Part shown: positions 1 to 9,084 of the stretch, in pieces
How positions within the stretch are numbered: the stretch's first letter is position 1
Layout: each line of letters begins with the position of its first letter
Assembly: GCA_965221405.1 (NCBI GenBank)
Contig: CBDCSE010000001.1
Coordinates: 1,116,001-1,180,000 of the forward strand
Direction of reading: 5' to 3'
Length of the DNA: 64,000 nt
Origin: JAPOUP01 sp965221405
Lineage (GTDB): Bacteria > Pseudomonadota > Alphaproteobacteria > Rhodobacterales > Rhodobacteraceae
The notes under the pieces: model-generated
Told to the model about the DNA's origin: nothing
Database searches by the model: none
What the model saw: only the letters and a program-made list of their open reading frames with translations
Program-made: the position numbers and the translations under genes

Positions 1-2382
1 CTGTTTTCCGAGCGTGGGCAGGTGGTGCTGGGGCAGCTGCCGCCAGTCGACAGCTGGTCGGGCCGGATGGAGATGGCCCGCGAGGTATGCCGCCGGCTCG
101 GGTTCGTGGACGCCCTCGGCAGGCTGCGCGGGTCGAGTTGCCTGGCGGCCCTGCGGGATCTGGAGCGGGCCGGGCGGATCCGCCTGCCGCCTGCCGGTCC
201 GGGGGCCGGGGTCACGCGCCGTCCACGGGTCCTTCCGGGGCCGGTTCCGCCGCCGGCCCGTCTTCCCGGCCGTGCCGGCGACGTCGGGGGCCTGCGCGTG
301 CGTCCGGTCGCGGGGGCGGACGGGGCCCGCATCCTGTCGACGCTTCTGCGCGACGGGCACCCGCAGGGCGCGGTCCAGCATGGAGGGCGCCAGCTGCGGT
401 ACCTGATCGGCTCGGACCACGGCTGGCTCGGCGGGTTCGTGTCCGCCAGCGCCAGCGCGGCGCCCGGCGCCCGCGACAGGTGGCTCGGATGGGGGGCGGA
501 GGAGCGCCGCGAACGCCTGCACCTCCCTGTCGGCATGTCGCGGTTCCTGCTCCGCGGGAACCTGGGCTGCCGGCACCTCGCCTCGAAGGTCCTGGGCCTG
601 TGCGTCCGGCGGCTCGGGGCCGATTTCCACGCCCGCTACGGCATCGATCCCGCACTTGTCGAGACTTTCGTCGGGCCGGAGCGCGAAGGGAGCAGCCTGG
701 CGGCCGCCGGCTGGATCCACGTCGGGGAGAGCGCGGGGCGGGGACGGCATGCCGCGGGCGGACGGCGGGTCACGGGGAAGGCGATCTACCTGCGCCCGCT
801 GCGGAACGGCTGGCGCGGCCGGCCTGGCGTCAGCGAAAGCGCGCATCCGCTCCCGCCGCGCCCCACGCGGACGCTCGAACACGGCGAGGGGCTTGACATG
901 GAGCGGTGGGCGGAGAACGGGTTCGGGGCCGCGCCATTCAGCCGGGCGCTGGCAAGACGGCTTGTGATGAGCGTGAGGATCCAGTCGATGGCGCCTTCCA
1001 GGACCTTCTTCAGCGCCGCGGCGGGCGACCAGGCCGCGGTGACCGGCTACTACCGGATGATCGAGCGTCCCGACGACAGCGCGTTCACGCCGGAGGCGAT
1101 CCTTTCGGCCCACCGGCGGCGCACCGCGCTGCGGATGCGTGGCGCGGACACGGTGCTGCTGATCCAGGACGGCTGCGACCTCAGCTTCGCGGCCCATCAC
1201 GGCTGCGCCGGTCTCGGGGTCATCTCGGGGAACAGGGGCGCGTCCGGCACCCTGGGGATGCACATGCACACGACCTTCGCGGTCAATGGCGACGGCATCC
1301 CGCTCGGGGTCCCGCGGATCGGGTTCGACTGTCCCGATGGCGGGGCGGACCGGAAGAAGCCGGCGGAGGGGCGCAGGTCGGCGCGCTGGCTCCGGGGCTG
1401 GCGCGACAGTTCCCGGCTGGCGGGCGAGGTTCCCGGCGCGCAGGTGATCTCGGTGATGGACCGGGAAGGGGACGTCGCGGCCCTGTTCTCGGAACGCCAG
1501 GCCTCGGGCGGCGCCGAGCTGCTGGTCCGGGCCAGGCATGACCGGGCGCTCGGCGCGGGCCGGAAGCTGTTCGGCGGGATCCGGGCCGCGCCGGCGATGG
1601 GGGAGATCGGGATCGCGGTGGACCGCGCCTCGGCGCGCCGCGCGGCGCGGGGCCAGAAGGCATTCGCCGGGCGCGTCGCGCGGCGCGCCCGCACCACGGT
1701 CAGATGGCGGGAGATCGAGCTTCCGGTGCCGAAGGGGGAACGCGGGCGTCTGGGCGGAACGCCGATACGGCTCACCGCGGTGCATGTGCGGGAGGAGGAT
1801 CCGCCCGCGGACGCCGAGGCCATCGAATGGCTGCTGCCAACCACCCTGCCGGTGACCGGGATCGACGGGGCCGGACGGGTTCTCAGGCTGTACGGCCTGC
1901 GCTGGCGCATCGGGGACTGGCACCGGATCCTGAAATCCGGATGCGACGTCGAGAGGATCCCGCACAGCCGCGCGGAGCGCCTCAAACGGGCGGTCACCCT
2001 GAACGCCGTGATCGCCTGGCGCCTCGCGACCCTGACGCTGATGGGCCGCGACACGCCGGAACTGGCGGCCGACACCCTGTTCGCCAGCCCGGAGATCGCG
2101 ATGCTGCTCGACTTCGCCCGCGCGCGCGGCCTGAGACCCGCCTGCCAGGGCGATGGCGGCGGCGTGCCGGAACTGTCCGCCGTTTCCCTGGGGGAGGCGG
2201 TCCTTCCGGTGGCCCGGCTCGGTGGCTACCTCAACCGGAAGCACGACACGGCGCCGGGCCATCAGGTGATCTGGGAGGGCTACATGCGCATGTCGACAGG
2301 AGCCCAGACCATGGAAAGGATCGTCGGGAATGGCCCCGACAGCGCCATCCACAAGCTGAATGTCCTGTCAAAAAATGACTAA
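1..2382 (+). CDS. DruA-like (DUF4338) domain fused to IS4/Tn5-type transposase, 5' end outside window
   Basis: The frame is open from base 1, so the true start probably lies upstream; the first in-window start is GTG at 22. Counting from that GTG, residues about 125-270 resemble DUF4338, the DruA family of the Druantia anti-phage system (RYLIGSDHGWLGG, then SRFLL, LASKVL, VETFV and VGES.GRGR). Residues about 300-786 resemble an IS4-group DDE transposase of Tn5 type. The first two catalytic aspartates are visible (D383 in LLIQDG, D480 in VISVMDRE). The Y-R-E-K signature reads YGLRWRIGDWHRILK, so the expected catalytic glutamate is glycine (G631, codon GGG). Composition is extremely GC-rich, unlike the neighbouring host genes. 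The frame is intact for 2.4 kb but the protein is probably transposition-dead. The fusion is seen directly; any defence role is only family inference. Confidence 0.72.
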   Translation: MFSERGQVVLGQLPPVDSWSGRMEMAREVCRRLGFVDALGRLRGSSCLAALRDLERAGRIRLPPAGPGAGVTRRPRVLPGPVPPPARLPGRAGDVGGLRVRPVAGADGARILSTLLRDGHPQGAVQHGGRQLRYLIGSDHGWLGGFVSASASAAPGARDRWLGWGAEERRERLHLPVGMSRFLLRGNLGCRHLASKVLGLCVRRLGADFHARYGIDPALVETFVGPEREGSSLAAAGWIHVGESAGRGRHAAGGRRVTGKAIYLRPLRNGWRGRPGVSESAHPLPPRPTRTLEHGEGLDMERWAENGFGAAPFSRALARRLVMSVRIQSMAPSRTFFSAAAGDQAAVTGYYRMIERPDDSAFTPEAILSAHRRRTALRMRGADTVLLIQDGCDLSFAAHHGCAGLGVISGNRGASGTLGMHMHTTFAVNGDGIPLGVPRIGFDCPDGGADRKKPAEGRRSARWLRGWRDSSRLAGEVPGAQVISVMDREGDVAALFSERQASGGAELLVRARHDRALGAGRKLFGGIRAAPAMGEIGIAVDRASARRAARGQKAFAGRVARRARTTVRWREIELPVPKGERGRLGGTPIRLTAVHVREEDPPADAEAIEWLLPTTLPVTGIDGAGRVLRLYGLRWRIGDWHRILKSGCDVERIPHSRAERLKRAVTLNAVIAWRLATLTLMGRDTPELAADTLFASPEIAMLLDFARARGLRPACQGDGGGVPELSAVSLGEAVLPVARLGGYLNRKHDTAPGHQVIWEGYMRMSTGAQTMERIVGNGPDSAIHKLNVLSKND

Positions 2383-3264
2383 TGGGCAGCCCGCGGCCTC
2401 CGCCGCCGCCTCACAAAGGTCCACGCGCCGCCGCGGCGCGGCAGGGTCCTGGAGGGCTGGACCGTGCCCGGCGGCAATCTCCCGGTCCCGGTGGGCGGCG
2501 CCGGGCACCATTCCTCCCACAGCGCCAGCTGCCGCAACCGCCGCAGCGGGCCGGGGACCCACCACCACCGGGCCCTCGGCGCGGCGGCCGTCCACCCCGA
2601 CATCGGGGAGGCGCCGCCGCCGGGGACGGGCTGCCGTCCGACGGGCCGCACGTCAGGCCGCGTGAGCGGAAAAGGGTTTCCGCCTCATGCCCCCCCGCGG
2701 TGGCCCGCGGGCCGCCGCCCGACGGCGCCAGCCTCAACCTGAAGGCCAGCATGCCCGGATACGGGGAGCATCCATGTTTCGGTTCAAGCCCGGATCCGGG
2801 CTTTCCGGGCGGGAAAGGGGAGATCCGGAGGTTCCCGCGGGTCACCGGCCTCCCGCCCGGACGGGACACGGTGATGTCCGTCATGCGGCGTGGCCGCCCG
2901 GGCGCGGCGGCGCCGGAAGCGCGACCCCTGCCTGTGGAACAGGCCGCGCGGCCTGTTCCGGACCTCCGCCATCCCGGACTGGCGGGCCCCGTGTCCCGCC
3001 ATGTCCGGGCAGATGGGGAAACCAGAACTCTCCGGAACACTCCCCGACGAACCGTAGCCGCCCCGACCACGCCCGACCGACCGACCCCGACCCCGCCCTG
3101 CGCCGACACCCGGTTTCCGGAACCGTGCAGCCGCCCGGCCATAAGACGCGCGCACCCGGAACCTGCGGCCCATGCCGCGCGTCAGAAACAGCTGCCAGCC
3201 TGCAGGCAAATCAGTTAGCGGGAACTGCTGGCTTTCAATGGGACAGTGTTGACTCGACGTTCGC
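2383..3264. other. GC-rich stretch without recognisable gene
   Basis: About 880 bases in which every frame is nominally open because of very high GC. No frame gave a family motif I recognise and no ribosome binding site stood out. It contains a perfect 14-base palindrome around a BamHI-like core near 2790-2804. It is probably decayed flank of the transposase element to its left. Confidence 0.5.
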
Positions 3265-3498
3265 GTGGAAGCCGTATGGGCAGATTGTGCCTGGGTAAGC
3301 GGCAGGAACGGATATTCTTTCCCGGATCCGCGTGATTCCGGCATGTTCTGGCGCTCTGGAGGCATGAATCCGGGGCGCTTTGTGCTGTACCGCGAACCCG
3401 GCATCCGCCTGGACCGGTTCAGCCGGTCCCGGCCGATTCCCGTGGCTTGGTCAGCCGATGCGAAAGGCAGGGACACCGAGGCAACAGTGTCCTGTTGA

Positions 3499-3734
3499 AA
3501 GATCCCGAGGGCCGTCCGGTCGCCGTGGACGCGCATGACTGCCCGGCCCCCGAACTCGGCAAGGCCATACCCCACGGCGTCTACGACATGACCGGCAACG
3601 TGCTGCATCTGGAGAGGCAGAAGGCTCCCCGCAACTATCGGAGCGGAGATGTATTCGGAAGGTGGCGCTCCCACGCGGGTGGCTCAGGCCGATTCCGGGA
3701 AAGGGTCGGCCGCGTAGCGAGAAAGCCACTATAG
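3499..3734 (+). pseudogene. Fragment resembling a formylglycine-generating-enzyme (SUMF1/FGE) domain
   Basis: The frame reads KDPEGRPVAVDA...CPAPELGKAIPHGVYDMTGNVLHL. This resembles the FGE-sulfatase core, in which a Pro-Asn-rich stretch leads to GLYDM.GNVWEW. The tryptophans normally found after GNV are absent (LHL instead of WEW) and the following RGGSW motif is not visible. No credible start precedes it and the frame continues into a tandem repeat. This looks like a remnant rather than a gene, and the family call rests on one motif. Confidence 0.3.
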
Positions 3735-3775
3735 CGAAGCACCGCATAGCGAAGCACCGCATAGCGAAGCACCGC
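3731..3775. repeat. Three tandem copies of a 15-base unit
   Basis: The unit atagcgaagcaccgc occurs three times head to tail with no mismatch (3731-3745, 3746-3760, 3761-3775). Fifteen bases is a multiple of three, so it adds five codons per copy in the remnant reading frame. It sits just beyond the 3' end of the creatininase-family gene. Confidence 0.9.
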
Positions 3776-3814
3776 CAAAACGAACGGCGGCTCCATGCCG
3801 GAACAAACGAGGCC

Positions 3815-4552
3815 CTATTCCGCGGCCGTGAAGGCACGATAATCCTCCGCCACCATTCCTGCCGCGGTGGCCAGAAGCCGGTGCCCGAGTTCCGGCGTCG
3901 CGAGGGCGGAATGCGATCCGACCCGACCATCCGGAAAATCCGCACGATGTTTCTCGGGCGAGCCGTGCCTGTCGCCTGAATGAGCGGCGATGTATTCGGT
4001 TGAGAGCGCCTCCGGTTCGATATCAGCGTCCGAATGGCTGACCCTGCGAATCAGGGCCTGGGTGATCGCGACCTCGGAAGGTGTCGCGTGCAGACCTTCC
4101 CAGCCGCCGAAAAATTCGTTCCGAAGTGCGTTTACCGCGTCAAAATCCCACCAGCTGCGTATCCGTGCGGCACCGGGCGGCAAAGCCGCAGCGGCACTTC
4201 TGAGCGGGTCAAGATTCGCACCGTGTCCGTTGAGAAGGTAGATGCGGGTGAAACCCTGTTCATACAATCCGAGCATAATCCCGCGCGCCAAGGCTTCGAA
4301 CAGGTCAGCTTCAATCGAGACCGTTCCCGGGAATCCCGCATTGAACGGGGCTGGCGTATAGGCGAGCGGCGGAGCGACAAGCGCACCTGCACGTTCCGCA
4401 GCCGAGAGCGCGATCGCCTCCGCACACACAGTATCCGTACCGATCAGCCCAATCGGACCATGCTGCTCAGTGGAACCGCAGGGAAAAAAGATCCCTTGAG
4501 TGCGGTCCAGATACTCCGCAACCTCATACCATGTACGCTCAGCAAGCTTCAT
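3815..4552 (-). CDS. Creatininase family protein
   Basis: This 245-residue protein has the creatininase/creatinine amidohydrolase hallmarks: PCGSTEQHGP near residue 24, a GTD metal-ligand motif near 38, YLLNGHGANLD near 105 and ATPSEVAIT near 155. Members are cytosolic metal-dependent amide hydrolases; substrates range from creatinine to cyclic amides and peptide precursors and cannot be assigned here. It is slightly shorter than typical creatininases (about 250-260 residues). It lies 64 bases downstream of, and on the same strand as, an amino-acid binding protein gene. It may hydrolyse an amide taken up by that transporter, which is inference from position. The family call is strong and the substrate is unknown. 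Confidence 0.85.
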   Translation of the reverse strand: MKLAERTWYEVAEYLDRTQGIFFPCGSTEQHGPIGLIGTDTVCAEAIALSAAERAGALVAPPLAYTPAPFNAGFPGTVSIEADLFEALARGIMLGLYEQGFTRIYLLNGHGANLDPLRSAAAALPPGAARIRSWWDFDAVNALRNEFFGGWEGLHATPSEVAITQALIRRVSHSDADIEPEALSTEYIAAHSGDRHGSPEKHRADFPDGRVGSHSALATPELGHRLLATAAGMVAEDYRAFTAAE

Positions 4553-4616
4553 CCAGGGCGACGGGCCGGTTCCCGGGGGACGTTCGAGCGCCCCCCTGCA
4601 ATAAGTCCAATACCTG

Positions 4617-5387
4617 TCAAAGCCCCCATTTCGCCCTGGTTTCGTCGAAGAAACCCTGGGCCTGTTTCACCTTAACCCAGTTGTTGACGTAGTTTATCCA
4701 GACCTGATCGTCCTGTGGCAGCAACATGGCGATGGGTGAAGGCGCCCGGGGCTCGGTATTCGGCACCTGCACCACACCATGCTTGGCCTTAAGCGTCGCA
4801 CCTTCGATATTTGAGGTAATGAACACATCCGCACGACCCGCGAGCACCTCCTGAAATCCACGTGCGGGCGCCTCTACAACCTTGATGTCCGCAGCCGGAA
4901 ACCACTCACGCACCAGCGCCTCGAATGTGGTTCCAAGCGTTGTCGCGACCTTGACGTCAGGATTATTGATTGAATCGTAGCCGTCATAACTGTCGGCCTT
5001 ATCCGGCGTGGTGAAAGGTATGATCTCAACCGCGATGTAACTTTCCGAAAATCCTGCGACCTTCATTCGGGGCGGACTGATCGAGGCCGAGCCGGTCATA
5101 TGATATTTTCCCGCCACCACACCGTTCACCAGCGTCTTCCAGTCGGCTGGCACGAACTCCACCTCGACACCGAGATTCTCAGCGAGTTCCATCGCCACAT
5201 CAATGTCAAATCCTTTATAGCTGTTCGTGGCCGGATCACGAACGGACATAGGATTCCAGTCACCGGTAGTCCCGAACTTGAGGACTCCGGAGTCTAGAAT
5301 CCGGTTCAGCGCGGATTGCGCGTTTCCAACGGTGGCCAGACACATACTTACGGCAACCGCCGCGACGGCGCGTTTCCAGTGAATCAT
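4617..5387 (-). CDS. Amino-acid ABC transporter substrate-binding protein (family 3)
   Basis: A 256-residue periplasmic binding protein. An N-terminal signal peptide (MIHWKRAVAAVAVSMCLATV..NAQ) is followed by VLKFGTTGDWNPMSVRD, then YKGFDIDVAMELAENLGVEVEF, typical of the polar amino-acid binding family (SBP_bac_3). The GTTGDWNP start also resembles PheC-type cyclohexadienyl dehydratases, which are enzyme offshoots of this fold. The divergent ATPase and permease genes favour a transport role. It is transcribed away from those genes, with about 125 bases of shared promoter region between them (5388-5511). The ligand cannot be read from the sequence. Confidence 0.88.
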   Translation of the reverse strand: MIHWKRAVAAVAVSMCLATVGNAQSALNRILDSGVLKFGTTGDWNPMSVRDPATNSYKGFDIDVAMELAENLGVEVEFVPADWKTLVNGVVAGKYHMTGSASISPPRMKVAGFSESYIAVEIIPFTTPDKADSYDGYDSINNPDVKVATTLGTTFEALVREWFPAADIKVVEAPARGFQEVLAGRADVFITSNIEGATLKAKHGVVQVPNTEPRAPSPIAMLLPQDDQVWINYVNNWVKVKQAQGFFDETRAKWGL

Positions 5388-5511
5388 TTCATTCTCCCAT
5401 TTGACCGCACCTGCTGGCCCGGTATCTTGACGCTTGAGTCTGATATAATTTTAACGCTAATCTCAAGGGTATTATTTCCACGGCGGAATTTTCCGGAGAA
5501 CGGGTACGGGC

Positions 5512-6255
5512 ATGGACACCGGCGCTGCCATTCAAATGACCGGCGTGAACAAGTGGTTCGGCGATTTCCACGTTCTCAAGGACGTGAGCATGTCAGTGAG
5601 TTCCGGTGAGCGTGTCGTGATCTGCGGACCATCCGGTTCCGGCAAATCGACGGTGGTAAGGTGCGTCTGCCGTCTGGAAACCCACCAGGAAGGAGTTATA
5701 CGGGTCGATGGAACGGAGCTGACCGACGATCCAGGCACCGTGGCGGCGATCCGATCCGAGGTCGGAATGGTTTTCCAGCAGTTCAACCTGTTTCCACATC
5801 TGACGGTTCTGCAGAATCTCATGCTCGGCCCGACCAAGGCGCGGGGACTGTCACGCCGGGAAGCCGAGGAGCGGGCGCGCATGTACCTTGAGCGCGTGAA
5901 GATTCCTGAACAGGCCGGGAAACGTCCGGCCCAATTGTCCGGGGGCCAGCAGCAACGTGTCGCGATCGCACGTTCCCTGTGCATGGAACCCAAGGTAATG
6001 CTCTTTGACGAGCCGACCTCAGCCCTTGATCCTGAAATGATCGCGGAAGTGCTTGATACTATGGTGGAACTGGCCGAAGAGGGAATGACAATGGTGGTCG
6101 TCACGCATGAGATGGGATTCGCGCGGGAAGTGGCGAACCAGATGGTATTCATGGACGCAGGCGAGATCGTCGAGACAGGAAGTCCCGCCGCGTTCTTCGA
6201 GGCACCGAAATCCCGCAGGTGCCAGACGTTCCTGAACCAGATCCTTCGTCACTGA
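5512..6255 (+). CDS. Polar amino-acid ABC transporter ATP-binding protein (GlnQ type)
   Basis: A 247-residue cytoplasmic ATPase with Walker A GPSGSGKST (about residues 39-47), Q-loop FQQFNLFPHLTV, signature LSGGQQQRVAIARSL (about 143-157), Walker B VMLFDEPTSALDPE and switch histidine in VVVTHEMGF. Length and motif spacing match the GlnQ/HisP group. It energises import with the permease starting just downstream, using the binding protein encoded divergently. The permease frame stays open across the 3' end of this gene, but translation probably starts later. Function is clear; the substrate is unknown. Confidence 0.93.
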   Translation: MDTGAAIQMTGVNKWFGDFHVLKDVSMSVSSGERVVICGPSGSGKSTVVRCVCRLETHQEGVIRVDGTELTDDPGTVAAIRSEVGMVFQQFNLFPHLTVLQNLMLGPTKARGLSRREAEERARMYLERVKIPEQAGKRPAQLSGGQQQRVAIARSLCMEPKVMLFDEPTSALDPEMIAEVLDTMVELAEEGMTMVVVTHEMGFAREVANQMVFMDAGEIVETGSPAAFFEAPKSRRCQTFLNQILRH

Positions 6256-6497
6256 CCGAAGCCGTTTCCGCGAATGCTCCACGTCCATCCGACACGCGGC
6301 CCCATCATGGCGCGAATCCGGGAACACCGAAACGCGGGCCCGATCCCGCCTTGGGCCGCAGAAAGTCCGGTTTACGCCGAGGAATGCCTGAAAGAAGCGC
6401 GGAACCCTCTCCCGCTGCCGGGGCTACAGCGACGGCCGGGGATTTAATGTCCGGCATAAGGTTCCCGACAAATCGTATCCGAAAGACTGGAATCCAC

Positions 6498-7424
6498 ATG
6501 CAGAATAGGGAGACATTTCCTGGGCTTTTCATAGGGACAGGCGACCGTCCCGCGTCCTCGCCTGAAAGACGGGGATGGTTCTCCGGCACTGGAGAATACC
6601 GTCAATCCCGTCGTGCGGCATCCCTGTTCCGTTTCAGGGCAAACCGGACCGGAGGGATCCATGCCCTTCGTTTACTGACTGTCTGCGCACCGCTGTTACT
6701 GGTCTCCGGATGTTCATCATCCACGGCTTGGGGGTGGTATGTAATCGATCCACGCACGGAAAGTGGCTGGACAAACATCAAGTTCCTCCTGAGCGGGATG
6801 GGATCGACGATCCTGATTTCCCTTATTGCCGCCGCGCTTTCGATCACGATCGGGCTGGTCGTCGCGCTGCCGGGCCTGTCAGACCGCTGGTATTTCAGAA
6901 TCGTCAACCGCGTCTACGTGGAGTTCATCCGCTCCATACCCCTGCTTCCGATGCTGTTCTGGGTATTCTACGGCCTGCCGATCATCTTCCGCTCCATGGG
7001 TCTGGACATTCCCATAGATCCGTTCTGGGGCGCGATCATCACACTTGCGGTTTCCGACAGCGCATTCACCGCCGAGATCTACAGGGCAGGTATCCAGTCG
7101 GTTGCGAGGGGCCAGTCCGAAGCGGCCCAGACTATAGGTCTGAACTATGCACAGACAATGCGATACGTGGTGCTGCCGCAGGCGATACGCCGCATTCTTC
7201 CACCACTCGCCAACCAGTTCATCTATATCGTCAAGATGAGCGCATTCGCCAGTGTGATCGGGATGCAGGAGCTCACCCGGCGCGCAAACGAACTGGTTGT
7301 AACCGAATATCGCCCTCTTGAAATCTATTCGCTCCTGATTCTGGAATATCTCGTCCTTGTCCTTCTGATAAGCGCAGGCGTCCGGTGGCTCGAACGCCGA
7401 ATGGGTTCCGACGAGAGAATCTGA
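6498..7424 (+). CDS. Polar amino-acid ABC transporter permease (HisM/GlnP type)
   Basis: Inner-membrane permease with several hydrophobic segments and the EAA loop (GQSEAAQTIGLNYAQTMRYV), typical of this family. The frame opens at 6219 inside the ATPase gene, but the first part looks non-coding. I chose ATG 6498 (MQNRETF...) with low certainty because no strong ribosome binding site marks any start. A lipobox-like LLLVSGCSS precedes WGWYVIDPRTESGWTNIKFLL, as in related permeases that begin with a lipoprotein-like signal. It follows the ATPase gene in the same direction and completes the importer. Confidence 0.82.
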   Translation: MQNRETFPGLFIGTGDRPASSPERRGWFSGTGEYRQSRRAASLFRFRANRTGGIHALRLLTVCAPLLLVSGCSSSTAWGWYVIDPRTESGWTNIKFLLSGMGSTILISLIAAALSITIGLVVALPGLSDRWYFRIVNRVYVEFIRSIPLLPMLFWVFYGLPIIFRSMGLDIPIDPFWGAIITLAVSDSAFTAEIYRAGIQSVARGQSEAAQTIGLNYAQTMRYVVLPQAIRRILPPLANQFIYIVKMSAFASVIGMQELTRRANELVVTEYRPLEIYSLLILEYLVLVLLISAGVRWLERRMGSDERI

Positions 7425-7747
7425 CATGCACCATCACCTTAAGGCTGTTCGCCGGACGAACGGAATACTCACTGCCGAGTTTTCGGCTCATACGGATGGT
7501 CCGAAACCGTCCGATCAAATGTATCGGCCTGCGAAAGCGGGGTAGACCGCCATAACGTACTCCGATGTGACAGGCCGCATCCGCACTTGATGCCAGGGCT
7601 CCAGACGAACGATATGATGCGCACGATCAGCGCAGACATGCCCTGTTCCGTATTTGACCGCAGCTTAAGGGGAGCGGTGTGGACTTGGGTGTGGGAAAAG
7701 TCATGGCTCCCGCTCCGATCAGTCGTGTACGCCCCATCCTGGGTTAT
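7425..7747. other. Intergenic region with nothing recognised
   Basis: About 320 bases after the permease gene. A short open frame at 7587-7793 shows no family motif and no convincing ribosome binding site. No terminator hairpin with a T run was seen. Confidence 0.5.
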
Positions 7748-7824
7748 GAGCGGATTCCGTTCCGGGCTTGATTTCCGGTCGGGCCTGAACTAGATCGGGA
7801 CCATGACCGAATGGAGACGCGGCC

Positions 7825-8187
7825 ATGACTGACGCGGCGGAGCATGGCTTCACGCCTGATCAGGTGAACTGGCTGGACAGGCGCTTCGGCGCGGGCCCGC
7901 ACCTCGTCGGCCAGGGGTTCGACAGGTCCACGATCATGTGGATGGTCGGCGGTCTAGTCGCGACGGGAATCACCGCGGCCGGCGGCCTCTATGTCGTTCT
8001 GGGCGACCGGGTCGATTCCGTCCGCACGGAAGTCCAGTCCGTCCGCACGGAAGTCCAGTCCGTCCGCACGGAAATCCAGTCGGTTCGTGGGGAGATCCGC
8101 GAGAACCGGGCAGCGATCGCCGAGCTGGCGAGGGGCCAGGTGCGCATTGAGGCGATTCTGGAGGAACGTCTGCCCAGGGACAGATGA
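7825..8187 (+). CDS. Small membrane-anchored coiled-coil protein, copy 1
   Basis: 120 residues. An N-terminal cytoplasmic part (MTDAAEHGFTPDQ...) is followed by one transmembrane segment (STIMWMVGGLVATG..AAGGLYVVL, about residues 36-58), then a coiled coil of heptads. Three tandem seven-residue units, SVRTEVQ/SVRTEVQ/SVRTEIQ, are encoded by near-identical 21-base repeats and are followed by SVRGEIRENRAAIAELARGQ. I do not recognise a named family; similar one-TM coiled-coil proteins occur in phages and alphaproteobacteria. GGAG lies about 12 bases before the ATG. The second copy at 8731 has one heptad fewer. Confidence 0.7.
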   Translation: MTDAAEHGFTPDQVNWLDRRFGAGPHLVGQGFDRSTIMWMVGGLVATGITAAGGLYVVLGDRVDSVRTEVQSVRTEVQSVRTEIQSVRGEIRENRAAIAELARGQVRIEAILEERLPRDR

Positions 8188-8199
8188 ACCGACCGGGGT

Positions 8200-8651
8200 G
8201 CTGTCCGGGCACTTGCGGGCTGGTTTCGCCCATAAAGGCCGCTGTGCGCCACTGAGGCAAATCTGCGACCAGATTGTCGATCCCGCGGCATCGGATGGCC
8301 AGATAAAGGGGAAAGTCCTGTGCCCGGTTCATGTCGTTGAAAGGAAATCTCGGTATCGGTCTGTTGAACATTGGAGCCATCATGACTCCACCGGTTTTTG
8401 ATGGGAACCCCTTGTTCCAGTCTGGCCATGATCCGGTGGAGTCGGTTTTCCCTTGGCATCATGCCATAGACTTGGAGCGAAGACCTGAAATCTTCCTGGA
8501 ACCGGATTCGTTCAAAAACAGGGATTCCCTTTTATATGGGTTCGAACGGCGCTTCTTCCCGAAACCGGAGACCGAGGAGCGTTTGCGCAAAGATGATTGA
8601 AGATCTGGGAAAAGGGCTTTGCTGACAGAGAAGTGAAACAGCTGCATTCAA
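8200..8651. other. Spacer between the duplicated genes
   Basis: About 450 bases separating the two copies. A frame at 8331-8600 is open but matches no family I know and lacks a clear ribosome binding site. It is not part of the duplicated block. Confidence 0.4.
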
Positions 8652-8730
8652 GAGCGGATTCCGTTCCGGGCTTGATTTCCGGTCGGGCCTGAACTAAGAT
8701 CGGGACCATGACCGAATGGAGACGCGGCTT

Positions 8731-9072
8731 ATGACTGACGCGGCGGAGCATGGCTTCACACCTGATCAGGTGAACTGGCTGGACAGGCGCTTCGGCGCGG
8801 GCCCGCACCTCGTCGGCCAGGGGTTCGACAGGTCCACGATCATGTGGATGGTCGGCGGTCTGGTCGCGATGGGAATCGCTGCGGCCGGCGGTCTCTATGT
8901 CGTTCTGGGCGACCGGATCGATTCCGTCCGCACGGAAGTCCAGTCCGTCCGCACGGAAATCCAGTCGGTTCGTGGGGAGATCCGCGAGAACCGGGCAGCG
9001 ATCGCCGAGCTGGCGAGGGGCCAGGCGCGCATTGAGGCGATTCTGGAGGAACGTCTGCCCAGGGACAGATGA
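8731..9072 (+). CDS. Small membrane-anchored coiled-coil protein, copy 2
   Basis: 113 residues and nearly identical to copy 1, with VAMG for VATG in the transmembrane segment, a conservative change in the coiled coil and only two SVRTE(V/I)Q heptads instead of three. The ATG equivalent to copy 1 was chosen, with the same GGAGACGCGG leader; an in-frame ATG 15 bases upstream exists only here because of an indel in the leader. The heptad difference suggests slippage in the 21-base repeat after duplication. Function unknown; a scaffold or regulator at the inner membrane is possible. Confidence 0.7.
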   Translation: MTDAAEHGFTPDQVNWLDRRFGAGPHLVGQGFDRSTIMWMVGGLVAMGIAAAGGLYVVLGDRIDSVRTEVQSVRTEIQSVRGEIRENRAAIAELARGQARIEAILEERLPRDR

Positions 9073-9084
9073 ACCGACCGGGGC

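Larger units (their letters stand above)
7748..9084. repeat. Direct duplication of a ~0.45-kb block carrying a small gene
   Basis: Two near-identical blocks in direct orientation, about 7748-8199 and 8652-9084, separated by about 450 bases of unrelated sequence. Each begins with gagcggattccgttccgg, includes the whole upstream region and reading frame, and ends just after the stop (gaaccgaccgggg). Apart from a few substitutions and one indel in the leader, they differ by one 21-base unit inside the gene. The high identity points to a recent duplication. Confidence 0.9.

Noticed and set aside
3731..3775. Tandem 15-base repeat as an iteron origin
   Set aside because: Only three copies, no nearby replication protein or AT-rich region.
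4034..4675. A 213-codon frame opposite the creatininase gene
   Set aside because: Shadow of a well-conserved gene on the other strand.
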